Shown here piece by piece: positions 17,370-28,837 of a stretch of 64,000 nt of DNA (positions within the stretch are counted from its first letter, which is position 1; every line of letters begins with the position of its first letter). A program made the position numbers and the translations under genes. This DNA comes from Bacteroidales bacterium. Lineage in GTDB: Bacteria; Bacteroidota; Bacteroidia; Bacteroidales; UBA932. The notes beneath the pieces are model-generated. The model was not told the origin of the DNA and searched no databases. It saw only the letters and a program-made list of their open reading frames with translations. The stretch is taken from NCBI GenBank assembly GCA_017442315.1, contig JAFRZX010000030.1:124001-188000 (forward strand). Reading direction: 5' to 3'.

Positions 17370-19673
17370 ATGAAAAAAATATTTCTGATTTTGATGCTGT
17401 CGGCGGCAGTATGTGCCTGTCAGCAGTATAAGATAACGGAACAGGAAGGCTATACCTTGCTTGTCCAGAAAAGGGGACCGGTGCTCGGATATGCCGATCT
17501 GCCTGTCCTCTATGTAGACGGCAATGCCTTTAAGGATCATGACAGGGACGGAAAGCTTGATGTCTATGAGGACTGGCGCAGGTCTCCTGCAGAGCGTGCG
17601 GAAGACCTTGTAGGACAGATGCCGGTGGAATATCTGAGTGGAATGATGACCAACGGTCATACAGTCAATGTCCCCGGATATTCGTCCATGAGTGTAAAGG
17701 GCATCCTCTATGACGGCAAGCCTTTTCAGGAGAGCGGTGCCGATCCGTGGGCGGTCTGTGACAAACTGATTAAGGCCATCAACGATTTCGATACACGCCA
17801 GATTCTTATGGCTCATTCGGAGTCTCCTACTACAAGTGCACGCTGGAATAACGAAGTGCAGAAACTTTGTGAAGCTGCTCCTTTCGGAATACCGAGTTGC
17901 AACAGCAGTGACCCCCGCAATGAGATCAAGGCTACTGATGAATATAATGCCGGCTCAGGCGGTATATGTTCGCAGTGGCCTACTCCTCTCGGACTTGCTG
18001 CCACATTTGACACCGATGTCGTAGCGGATTTCGCAAATACGGTAAAGAAGGAATATCGTGCAATCGGCTTCGGAACCGCACTTTCTCCGCAGGCAGACCT
18101 CGCAACGGATCCGCGCTGGAGAAGAAATCCAGGTACGTTCGGAGAGGACCCTCAGCTTGTGGCAGACCTTTCAAAAGCGTATATCGATGCATTTCAGACG
18201 ACTCTCAACAAGAAACTCCTGATAGAAGACGGCTGGGGCAGTGAAAGTCTCAACTGCATGGTCAAGCATTGGCCAGCAGGAGGAGCTGGTGAGGCTGGTC
18301 GTGACGCTCATATATCAGTAGGTAAATATGCTGTATTTCCGGGAAATAACCTTAAGCTTGGGATGGATACATTCAGGAACGGAGCATTTGAACTTGAAGG
18401 TCCTACGGGATGTGCTGCAGCAGTGATGCCATATTATACAGTCTCATGGGATCAGGATCCAAGCGGAGAAAATGTCGGAAACAGCTACAATAAATATATA
18501 ATAGATTCGCTGCTGAGAAAGACTTATGGCTTCGAGGGAATCGTCTGTACGGATTGGGGGATTGTTCCGGATTATAACATGGATCCTCTCACTACTCACG
18601 GAAAATGCTATGGTGTCGAGGACCTGACCATAGGGGAGAGGATATTCAAGATTCTTGATGCCGGAGTGGATCAGCTGGGAGGTGAAGTCTTTGCCGGATG
18701 GATAATGGATGCATATTCCATCTGGGTTGAAAAATATGGTGAAGCCAGTGCTCGTGAGCGCTGGGAGGCTTCCGCAAAAAGAGTCCTTACGGGATTCTTC
18801 CGTATCGGTATGTTTGAAAATCCGTTTGTGGATCCGGCAAATGCTGATAAAGTCCTCAATGATCCGCAGATGCATGCCCGTGGCGAGCTGGCTCAGCGTA
18901 AGTCTGTTGTGATGGTCAAGAACGCAGATTCAGTGCTTCCGGTTGCTGAGGGGGCAAAGGTATATGTGCCGTTGAGAAATATCCCCGGTATATACAGTAT
19001 GACAGGCCGGCAGAAGAAGGCTCCGTATGTTGGGTATTCCGTGGATACGGCTGAGGTGGCGAAGAGATATACCTTGGTAGACAATCCGCAAGACGCAGAT
19101 TTCGCCCTTGTAGCTATTTCTGAGCCGGAAGGTGGCATAGGGTATTCCAGAAAGGATGTCGAGGCCGGAGGTAACGGTTACCTTCCTATTTCTCTCCAGT
19201 ATTCTCCATATACTGCAGTTCATGCGCGTGAGACAAGCATTGCCGGTGGTGATCCTGCAGAAGGGTTCTCGAACAGAAGCTACAAGGGAAAGACACTGTG
19301 TGTAGAGAACTCCACAGACCTTGATCTGGTACGTGATACCAAGACTGCTATGGGAGACAAACCTGTTGTGGTGCTTCTTTCGACAACGCGTCCCGTAGTA
19401 ATGGAGTTTGAGCCTTGGGCAGATGCTGTTCTTGTGGCTTTCGGAGTGCGCAGCGCTGCGTATCTTGATGTCTTGACTGGTGCCTTTGAACCTTACGGAC
19501 TCCTGCCTATGCAGTTCCCGAAGGATATGCAGACCGTCGAAGAACAGTTTGAAGACACACCTCACGATATGGATCCATATGTAGATGCCTGTGGGAACAT
19601 ATATGACTTTGCATTCGGCATGGACTGGGATGGTGTGATAGATGATGATAGAGTTTCAAAATACAGAAAATGA
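17370..19673 (+). CDS. GH3 family beta-glycosidase lipoprotein
   Basis: I choose the ATG at 17370, which yields a signal peptide with lipobox VCAC (Cys17) and 767 residues; the in-frame ATG at 17337 overlaps the previous gene. GH3 features are the N-terminal barrel with a KHWPAGGAGE substrate loop, the nucleophile motif GIVCTDWG (Asp395), and the C-terminal alpha/beta sandwich beginning near RKSVVMVKNADSVLPV. An acidic EF-hand-like stretch near the N-terminus (DHDRDGKLDVYEDW) probably binds calcium. GH3 removes terminal beta-glucose, xylose or other sugars from oligosaccharides. The stop overlaps the start of the next gene. Confidence 0.93.
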   Translation: MKKIFLILMLSAAVCACQQYKITEQEGYTLLVQKRGPVLGYADLPVLYVDGNAFKDHDRDGKLDVYEDWRRSPAERAEDLVGQMPVEYLSGMMTNGHTVNVPGYSSMSVKGILYDGKPFQESGADPWAVCDKLIKAINDFDTRQILMAHSESPTTSARWNNEVQKLCEAAPFGIPSCNSSDPRNEIKATDEYNAGSGGICSQWPTPLGLAATFDTDVVADFANTVKKEYRAIGFGTALSPQADLATDPRWRRNPGTFGEDPQLVADLSKAYIDAFQTTLNKKLLIEDGWGSESLNCMVKHWPAGGAGEAGRDAHISVGKYAVFPGNNLKLGMDTFRNGAFELEGPTGCAAAVMPYYTVSWDQDPSGENVGNSYNKYIIDSLLRKTYGFEGIVCTDWGIVPDYNMDPLTTHGKCYGVEDLTIGERIFKILDAGVDQLGGEVFAGWIMDAYSIWVEKYGEASARERWEASAKRVLTGFFRIGMFENPFVDPANADKVLNDPQMHARGELAQRKSVVMVKNADSVLPVAEGAKVYVPLRNIPGIYSMTGRQKKAPYVGYSVDTAEVAKRYTLVDNPQDADFALVAISEPEGGIGYSRKDVEAGGNGYLPISLQYSPYTAVHARETSIAGGDPAEGFSNRSYKGKTLCVENSTDLDLVRDTKTAMGDKPVVVLLSTTRPVVMEFEPWADAVLVAFGVRSAAYLDVLTGAFEPYGLLPMQFPKDMQTVEEQFEDTPHDMDPYVDACGNIYDFAFGMDWDGVIDDDRVSKYRK

Positions 19674-20713
19674 TGAGAGTCAGATTTTATCTGGGAATAC
19701 TGATGTCCGTATTCCTGATGTCCTGCGGATTCAGCGAGGATGTTTCTGCAGGTAAGAAGGACAAGTCGGATGAAAAGGTAACGTTGAAGATAGCTTCATA
19801 CAACATCTTTACATCCGATGCCCGAAAGAACAGCGTTAAAGGCAATCCGGAAGTGTCGGAGCAACGTTATTGGGGCAACAGTTGCGTCGCTGTGGCTGAT
19901 GCCATCGTTGATATCGACTGTGATGTGATCGGTTTTCAGGAGGTCTGCGATTCCATATGGGGCAGACGTGGTGACTGCGGCATACAGAAACTTGTGGCGG
20001 ACAGGGGCGGAAAATACGAATGGTTCATACTTTCCAACAGCAACCCTAAGGATCCTATCTATGGAAAGATCAATTATGCTACAGCCCTTGCATGGAAAAA
20101 GGACAAGTTTTCGATAATGGATTATGGAATCTACTGGATTGCAGGATATTACGATCAGCCCAAGCGTGCTGCTGATGCTGAGTACGGCTCCAGTAACAGA
20201 CATTGTCTCTGGGTGAAGCTCAAGGAAAAGAAAAGCGGCAAGAAGTTCTACTACATGACTACCCACTTCTCGGTGACAATGTTCAATGACAAGAACGACA
20301 ATACCAAGCGTATATACTACCCTAAGGCAGTAGAGGATAATGCCAGGTATCTTGTCACATATGCTGATGAGGTTGTGGTGCCGAAGGATGTCCCTTCCAT
20401 AATTGTCGGTGATATGAACCTTGTTGAGACTGCGCAGGAGGATGCATATAATACTCTTGTCTCCAGACGTTGGGCAGATGCTTATTATATTGCAGAAGCA
20501 AAGGGAGGATTAGGCCCATCTGTCACCGGATGCAGAAGTTCTGTCAACAATAAGGATGAAAAGACCTTGGCTGTATGGAAACCTGACCATATATTCGTAG
20601 ATGGGGTTGAAGTCCTTTCTTATGATGTATGCCAGAAGAAGTATCCGACGCGTGACGGCACACTTCACTATCCTTCGGACCATATGCCTGTAATTGCGGA
20701 AATCTCCTTTTGA
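19670..20713 (+). CDS. Endonuclease/exonuclease/phosphatase (EEP) superfamily lipoprotein
   Basis: This 347-residue lipoprotein (FLMSC, Cys19) has the EEP metal-dependent phosphodiesterase motifs in order: SYNIF at the first strand, DVIGFQEV with the metal-binding Glu, TTHFSV, VGDMN, KPDHIFV and a final SDHMPVIAEI. All key residues seem intact, so it should be active. EEP proteins cleave phosphodiesters in nucleic acids, lipids or sugar phosphates. The start ATG overlaps the GH3 stop, so it is translated with the PUL; a phosphodiester-substituted glycan or released nucleic acid are both possible substrates. This is the last gene of the PUL. Confidence 0.88.
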   Translation: MMRVRFYLGILMSVFLMSCGFSEDVSAGKKDKSDEKVTLKIASYNIFTSDARKNSVKGNPEVSEQRYWGNSCVAVADAIVDIDCDVIGFQEVCDSIWGRRGDCGIQKLVADRGGKYEWFILSNSNPKDPIYGKINYATALAWKKDKFSIMDYGIYWIAGYYDQPKRAADAEYGSSNRHCLWVKLKEKKSGKKFYYMTTHFSVTMFNDKNDNTKRIYYPKAVEDNARYLVTYADEVVVPKDVPSIIVGDMNLVETAQEDAYNTLVSRRWADAYYIAEAKGGLGPSVTGCRSSVNNKDEKTLAVWKPDHIFVDGVEVLSYDVCQKKYPTRDGTLHYPSDHMPVIAEISF

Positions 20714-20849
20714 TGATGTGGTCCATGATTCCCTTCATTCTCCTTTGATCCGAAATTCTTAAACACATTTTAAGTATTCGGAATACTATAAAAAAAGTTT
20801 AAAACATATAAAAAAAAGAAAAAGTTTCCCCTCTGTTCCTGAAAAGGTG

Positions 20850-20879
20850 TTGAAAAATATCTGTTTTTTCTCATCTTTG
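20850..20879 (+). promoter_or_regulatory. Putative promoter of the Rpn-type nuclease gene
   Basis: TTG (20850-20852), 19 bp, then CATCTTTG (20872-20879), close to the Bacteroidetes TTG / TAnnTTTG consensus. The leader to the ATG at 20962 is about 75 nt. The surrounding 248-bp gap is A-rich and otherwise empty; it separates the PUL from this gene. Confidence 0.55.
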
Positions 20880-20961
20880 CGGGAGTAGAGGGGATTGATG
20901 CTTAAATCAGATTTATTAATGGCCATATAAGGCTGATGTGTAACCATTAAGTTTTTGATTT

Positions 20962-21975
20962 ATGCATTATGATTTTTATGATTATGAAGGTGGATATCTG
21001 GAAGATGGGGATGTTGTTGGCACCAGATATGCCGACCTGCTGGTTGATGATGTGTTCAAGCTGGCTTTCGGTCAGGAGTCCACTAAAGATGTGATGATCG
21101 AGTTCCTGAATCGGATCATTTCTGACAAGTGTATTGTGGACCTGGAGTTCTGTGACAAGGAAATGACGTCTTTAGACCGTCGTGAAAAGAATTCCGTGTA
21201 CGACATGAACTGCAGGACATCCGACGGGACACGCATAATAGTGGAACTTCAACGTCGCAAGCAGCAGGATTATGCAGAGAGGGCCATATATTATTCAACC
21301 TTTCAGATCAGGAACCAGATAGATTCCGGGTCACGCAGTTATGATTTCTGTCCGGTATATGTAATAAATATCCTGGATTTCAACCTTGATGCTAATGATG
21401 GTAATCCGGAAGTCCTGACGACTTACCGTCTTTATGAGAAGGACAGTCACAATCTCCTCACAGATAAGTATACCCTGATCTTTATTGAACTGAAGAAGTT
21501 CAAAAAGAAAGAGGAGGAACTGGGTGATGATATCTTGGACGGGATATATTTCTGCCTGAAGAACATGTATAGACTCAGGCATAGGCCGAAGCAGTTGGAG
21601 CATGATATCTTTACAAAGATATTCGATGTTACGGAACTGGCCAATATGGATGATGTTAAACGAATTGAAATATTGAAAAAGATGACTACTGAAAGAGACC
21701 TGAGAAATCAGATGGATTACGCTACTAAAGTCGGTCTTGAGGAGGGTAGAGCAAAAGGATTGGAAGAAGGCCTGGCAGAAGGCAGAGCAAAAGGAATGGA
21801 AGAAGGCCTGGCAGAAGGTAGAGCAGAAGGTAGAGCAGAAGGCAGAGCAGAAGGCAGAGTAGAAGGTAGGGTAGAGACTATCAGAAAAATGCTTGATGCT
21901 GGTGTTGCTATGAGCATCATAGCCGATGCTTTGGGCTTGACTGAAGAAGAGCAGAAGAAGTTGTTGTCTGAATGA
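20962..21975 (+). CDS. Rpn family PD-(D/E)XK nuclease / putative transposase
   Basis: The 337-residue protein matches the PDDEXK_2 (Rpn, recombination-promoting nuclease) family. FKLAFGQESTKDVMIEFLN is the typical N-terminal block. The active-site elements are D81 (SVYDMNC) and E95-L-Q97 (IIVELQRR), an ExQ form common in this family. The nuclease core ends near residue 235 (LKKMTTERDLRNQMDYA). A low-complexity tail of GRAEG/GLEEG units follows, then a short helical C-terminus (IIADALGLTEEEQ). These genes are widespread, poorly understood and often multi-copy. A 14-bp-stem terminator follows. No inverted terminal repeats flank it, so it is not a complete insertion sequence. Confidence 0.88.
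   Translation: MHYDFYDYEGGYLEDGDVVGTRYADLLVDDVFKLAFGQESTKDVMIEFLNRIISDKCIVDLEFCDKEMTSLDRREKNSVYDMNCRTSDGTRIIVELQRRKQQDYAERAIYYSTFQIRNQIDSGSRSYDFCPVYVINILDFNLDANDGNPEVLTTYRLYEKDSHNLLTDKYTLIFIELKKFKKKEEELGDDILDGIYFCLKNMYRLRHRPKQLEHDIFTKIFDVTELANMDDVKRIEILKKMTTERDLRNQMDYATKVGLEEGRAKGLEEGLAEGRAKGMEEGLAEGRAEGRAEGRAEGRVEGRVETIRKMLDAGVAMSIIADALGLTEEEQKKLLSE
21733..21876 (+). repeat. Coding tandem repeat of 12-bp units (GRAE/GLEE) in the Rpn nuclease
   Basis: The DNA encodes imperfect four-residue units (GRAE, GRAK, GLEE, GLAE, GRVE). The last five are near-identical 12-bp units (gaaggtagagca type). The run is in frame in multiples of 12, so copy-number change would lengthen the tail without a frameshift. 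Confidence 0.85.
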
Positions 21976-22012
21976 TGCTAGTCTTGTCAGACATAGGCTT
22001 CTGCCGTCAAAA

Positions 22013-22049
22013 AAAAGATGCAGCGATCATTATGGTCGCTGCATCTTTT
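22013..22049. terminator. Bidirectional intrinsic terminator
   Basis: A perfect 14-bp inverted repeat (AAAAGATGCAGCGA / TCGCTGCATCTTTT) with a 9-nt loop has an A run on the left and a T run on the right. It serves both converging genes, the Rpn nuclease and the fimbrillin-like lipoprotein. Confidence 0.82.
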
Positions 22050-22092
22050 GAATTATGAGCAATATCGGTTTCCCGACTGTGATTGCCTGATT

Positions 22093-24429
22093 TTACTGAC
22101 CTACATATGCACCCATTATCGAGCCGGTACGTTCATTACCCTTCTGGTCAACTGTGAGATACTTGGTCTCGAAGAGAGGCATGGCTGTCATAAGTTCAGA
22201 GCCTGCTTCACCAAGAGCAGCAAGTCCTGATGAGGACATGCCGCCTGTTAAGGCAATCCCTGACACAGGGAACACACCATTGTCATCGTCATACATATCC
22301 TTATCTATTACTGACGCATCCTGCTGCTCTCCATCTGAGATGCTTCCTTTGTTTATTTGTGCATCTTGTACATAATACCACAAAGTGTTGTTGAAGAAAC
22401 TATTTTTAATAGTATTGCTGCCATTAGCTTGATTCGAATACAATGAGGAAGGGTCATTTAGTATGCTGTTATATATATATGCGGTACTACTTTGATTATA
22501 CAGACTGTATTTGTTGTTGTCTGCAAAAGTAGAGCTGATAATCCACGCTTTAAGGTTAGGGTCTGTTGCTGTTTGCGATTGGGCTCTCAGACGAATTATA
22601 CCGGTATTGGCAGTACTTTTGGTAAATGTGGAGTTTACAATTACAAGGTTTCCATTGCCGTGTGCCTTGATTGTACCACCTTGATTAGTACTAGAAACAC
22701 TATTTTCATAGAAGAGGGTATTATATATATATGCGTTTGCCTTTCCGGTTATAAGTGCTCCACCTGAAAGTTCTTCACCATAAGTGCAGATTGCACCTCC
22801 ATGGTTTGTTGAAGAGTTCTTTTGAAATAAGCAATTATCTATAATGATAGTTCCGACTTTGTTCGCAATTGCTCCTCCGGCTGTTGTAGCTTTGTTATTC
22901 TTGAATTCACATTCAGTAAATTTTATCTTTGCACTTCTTCCGTCTTCGATTACAACAGCACCGCCGAGTTTACCTGTGTTATTTGTGAACTTGCAACCAG
23001 TGAATGTAGCATTGAATGCCTTAGTCGCTGTGTTGATATCGATGGCGCCTCCACCATTACTATGCGTGGTCTCCATACCTGTAAAAGTACAGTCTTTGAA
23101 TGTGACAGTACCTGTGGTAGATGCATTAAAATAGAATGCTCCACCTCTGTCTGTAGCCGTGGTACCTTCATTCATTGTAAATGTAATGCCATCCCATGTC
23201 CAGTTGTAAAGAGTAGAGCCATTTCCGGCAAACAGACGAGTACCACCGTCTTTAGTGATTATGGTAGGATTCTGTGAAGGATCTCTGCCCTCAAGGGAAG
23301 TGCCTGAAAGATTGTCAGGATATCCACCGTATATTGCGGTCTTGTTGTTCACATTGATATAGAAACCTATTGTTTCCGGTAATGTGTATTTTCCAGCAGC
23401 CAGATGAAGTTCTGCACCATAGAGTCTCCATCCATTGGTGTTTTTGTTGTAATTTACACCATCTGCAATTTCACTTCCTAGGAGTTTGATGAGAAGTGTT
23501 TCTCCACCAGCGTTTTCCCAACTTGATCCATCACCGTTTGCTCCGGACTTGAAGAACCAATGATCACGAATGGATTTATCAAGGTTAGGTATGAATGTAA
23601 TCTCCGATCTGTTTGTCGTGACAGATGTGGTCGTAAGAGCACCTTCAGACCAGTTGGTCGTACCCCCTGTCTTTGTTGCTTTGAATCCGAATCCATATGC
23701 CATATCAGTATCTGGACATAGACCGATGTAATATGTTCCGCCGGGTTTCAGATCGCCGACTTGCACTATCGCACTTTGCTCATAGGTTGTTTCTCCTATT
23801 TTTCCTGTTACCGGTTTACCCACTGTTACTGGATTTTTTGAATCAGCATTGAAAGATACAAGTGAAAGTCCACCAGATGTCAGTTCGTTCGATGAGTTTG
23901 ACATGAACTGGAATCCTTTGTGCTTGGCATCCTCACTTAGAGTAAATTTAAATATGTGAGTTAGGTTCTTGAATGCAAACACAGACTCTTCCTTTGTTGT
24001 CTTGGCTGCCATGATGTTGGCCTGTCCGAAAGAACCATCCTGAGTCTGGGGAATGACAATAGAGAGTTGCGCATCAGTCTCACCCGCAACGAGGCTATGG
24101 ACAGTTTTTGCCGGATAGACTGCATAATAAGTCTCAACATCACCGACAGTTGCAGTTACAGTACCTTTATTGACAGTTGCAGTTGTGAATGCATCGTCTT
24201 CGGTTCCGTAGACAATCTTGATCTGGTCTCCATCTTCCCATGCGTGAGTCTCTCCGTCCCAAGTTGTCTTGGTCTCAAGCTCATCAAGGTTGAACGTCAA
24301 TGTCGTCATCGGGCCGTCGTAGTGAGTACCCTTCTTTGTTGTTTCCATTTCAGGATTGGCTTCTTCCATGCATGAAAAAGCCACGGTTGTTGCTGCAAGA
24401 GCAGCCATTAATCTAATAATCTTTTTCAT
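22093..24429 (-). CDS. Fimbrillin-like / right-handed beta-helix surface lipoprotein (second copy)
   Basis: The start at 24429 gives a lipoprotein signal (VAFSC, Cys20) and 778 residues; the reading frame stays open 29 codons further upstream but lacks a signal there. Residues about 40-285 resemble the fimbrillin domain (TKTTWDGETHAWEDGDQIKI, YYAVYPAK, VIPQTQDGSFGQANIM). Residues about 300-700 form a Asn/Thr-rich parallel beta-helix with repeated GGA and FxxCxF turns (TFKDCTF, TFTGCKF, KFTECEF). It shares its whole layout with the PUL protein at 15341-17359, so the two are paralogues. A surface adhesin or glycan-binding role is inferred. A 50-residue ORF lies 11 bp upstream. Confidence 0.78.
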   Translation of the reverse strand: MKKIIRLMAALAATTVAFSCMEEANPEMETTKKGTHYDGPMTTLTFNLDELETKTTWDGETHAWEDGDQIKIVYGTEDDAFTTATVNKGTVTATVGDVETYYAVYPAKTVHSLVAGETDAQLSIVIPQTQDGSFGQANIMAAKTTKEESVFAFKNLTHIFKFTLSEDAKHKGFQFMSNSSNELTSGGLSLVSFNADSKNPVTVGKPVTGKIGETTYEQSAIVQVGDLKPGGTYYIGLCPDTDMAYGFGFKATKTGGTTNWSEGALTTTSVTTNRSEITFIPNLDKSIRDHWFFKSGANGDGSSWENAGGETLLIKLLGSEIADGVNYNKNTNGWRLYGAELHLAAGKYTLPETIGFYINVNNKTAIYGGYPDNLSGTSLEGRDPSQNPTIITKDGGTRLFAGNGSTLYNWTWDGITFTMNEGTTATDRGGAFYFNASTTGTVTFKDCTFTGMETTHSNGGGAIDINTATKAFNATFTGCKFTNNTGKLGGAVVIEDGRSAKIKFTECEFKNNKATTAGGAIANKVGTIIIDNCLFQKNSSTNHGGAICTYGEELSGGALITGKANAYIYNTLFYENSVSSTNQGGTIKAHGNGNLVIVNSTFTKSTANTGIIRLRAQSQTATDPNLKAWIISSTFADNNKYSLYNQSSTAYIYNSILNDPSSLYSNQANGSNTIKNSFFNNTLWYYVQDAQINKGSISDGEQQDASVIDKDMYDDDNGVFPVSGIALTGGMSSSGLAALGEAGSELMTAMPLFETKYLTVDQKGNERTGSIMGAYVGQ

Positions 24430-24440
24430 AGCTGTCGAAT

Positions 24441-24593
24441 TTACCAAGAGAATGTGTAATCGTTTTCTGTCATGTCTTCGAGATTCAGATTGAACCCCTT
24501 TTGATTGCTTGCGCACAGTACTGACTCCGGATGGATGTCAATCGCTGTGATTTCAGGAGCAAGATACTCCTTTGAAATTTTTCCGATGTTCAT
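24441..24593 (-). CDS. Small 50-residue protein upstream of the fimbrillin-like gene
   Basis: An uninterrupted frame of 50 codons runs from an ATG at 24593 to a TAA at 24441. The translation begins MNIGKISKEYLAPEITAIDI and ends NLEDMTENDYTFSW. This looks like a short family common in Bacteroidales: a YxxPxI/V segment, a Leu-Cys-Ala-Ser motif (VLCAS) and an acidic Asp/Asn-rich end with an aromatic tail. Such ORFs are often missed because of size. It ends 11 bp before the fimbrillin-like ATG, and a TAAATTTG promoter element lies about 40 bp upstream. Its function is unknown; it may be a peptide or a translated leader. Confidence 0.65.
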   Translation of the reverse strand: MNIGKISKEYLAPEITAIDIHPESVLCASNQKGFNLNLEDMTENDYTFSW

Positions 24594-24639
24594 AAAATAT
24601 TGGTATTTGTTATTGGTTTTGATGCGGTTGTTGTTCCTG

Positions 24640-24647
24640 CAAATTTA
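24640..24647 (-). promoter_or_regulatory. Putative -7 element for the small ORF and fimbrillin-like gene
   Basis: On the minus strand this reads TAAATTTG, an exact match to TAnnTTTG, with transcription predicted to begin about 40 nt before the 50-residue ORF. I do not see a clear -33 TTG. Confidence 0.45.
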
Positions 24648-24808
24648 TAAAGTATAAGATGTAATGGGAACGGCTGTGGGAATTATAAAGATTTCAAGAT
24701 TGTTTAAAAATATAAAACATTGAATGGAGAGCTTTAAAGGCTGATTTTGGGGTGATTCGGGGGTATGTGAAATATAGATGATGACATGGGTGTTCTGCCC
24801 TGTTTTTC

Positions 24809-24839
24809 TTGGTCGGATGCAGAAAAAAAGGTATACTTG
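24809..24839 (+). promoter_or_regulatory. Putative promoter of the GH2 gene
   Basis: TTG (24809-24811), 20 bp, then TATACTTG (24832-24839), one mismatch from TAnnTTTG. The leader to the ATG is about 40 nt. Confidence 0.4.
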
Positions 24840-24883
24840 CATATCTTATTTAATGGAATAATACATCTGTTTATAAAAAGTAA

Positions 24884-28141
<3,258 letters not shown>

Positions 28142-28152
28142 CAGGGTTTTGG

Positions 28153-28641
28153 TCATTCTGATGGCCTTTTTGCCAGAACACTGTCAAGAAACAGAAGCCC
28201 GGTATCTCCACTGTTTTTCATCTTGTCGACGATTCCAGAGAAAAGGGCTTCTTCTTCGACTTGTTCATCTACGAATGTGCGGAAGAAATTTTCTGTGGCG
28301 AAATCTTGTTCTTCTATTGCATGAAGGACAATCTTGTCAATCATCTTTGACACCATTTTTTCCTGATTGAGCGAGTGCTCGAATACCTCAGGGACCGACC
28401 CCCATCCTTCAGGAACGAGATTCACCATCTGGAGCTTTACCTGTCCTCCTCTGTCTGTCAGGTAATCCGCCATTCTTGTGGCATGTTCTCTCTCTTCGTC
28501 AGAATGCACCTTCATCCAATGGGCAAAGCCGTCCCATCCCTGATGCTTCAGGAAATAAGACATCTGGAGGTAAAGATTGGAAGACCAGAGTTCAGCAGTG
28601 ATCTGATCGTTGATGATCTTTTGTAATTTACTTGTAATCAT
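28153..28641 (-). CDS. ftnA: Bacterial non-haem ferritin
   Basis: The 162-residue protein is a full-length FtnA-type ferritin. All ferroxidase-centre ligands are present at the E. coli FtnA positions: E17, E50, H53, E94 and Q127, with E129 and E130 for the third iron site, plus Y24. The protein stores iron as a ferric mineral inside a 24-subunit shell and limits Fenton chemistry. The gene is monocistronic, convergent with the GH2 gene and divergent from the lipoprotein gene at 28838. I found no confident promoter or Fur-like site upstream. Confidence 0.95.
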   Translation of the reverse strand: MITSKLQKIINDQITAELWSSNLYLQMSYFLKHQGWDGFAHWMKVHSDEEREHATRMADYLTDRGGQVKLQMVNLVPEGWGSVPEVFEHSLNQEKMVSKMIDKIVLHAIEEQDFATENFFRTFVDEQVEEEALFSGIVDKMKNSGDTGLLFLDSVLAKRPSE

Positions 28642-28705
28642 ATCTGTATGTTTTTTAGTTCATCGATGAGCTATTGCAATACAGATGCCTTGGATGTTTA
28701 TGATA

Positions 28706-28736
28706 TTGGAAAATAAAAATCAATTCAATAAATTTG
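28706..28736 (+). promoter_or_regulatory. Putative promoter of the lipoprotein pair at 28838-31957
   Basis: TTG (28706-28708), 20 bp, then TAAATTTG (28729-28736), an exact consensus match. The resulting leader is about 95 nt and is unusually structured: a GCATAG/CTATGC inverted repeat, a C6 run, the palindrome GCTATATAGC (28784-28793) and a G8 run (28810-28817). Confidence 0.55.
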
Positions 28737-28809
28737 CATCCGATAAATGTGCATAGCCGATTCCGGCAAGTTCCCCCCTATGCGCTATATAGCTAAGTTT
28801 AAGTCCCCT

Positions 28810-28817
28810 GGGGGGGG
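28810..28817 (+). repeat. G8 tract in the lipoprotein leader
   Basis: Eight G residues end 20 bp before the ATG, near a C4 run and downstream of a C6 run (28773-28778) with which they could pair. This may affect translation and could vary in length. Confidence 0.85.
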
Positions 28818-28837
28818 ATTTTAAAAGTCCTTTTTAT

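Noticed and set aside
20962..21975. Complete insertion sequence around the Rpn gene
   Set aside because: No terminal inverted repeats or target duplication are visible; flanks are an ordinary promoter and a terminator.
22154..24375. Several plus-strand frames opposite the fimbrillin-like gene
   Set aside because: They are short, without signals or motifs, and lie opposite a well-supported lipoprotein gene.
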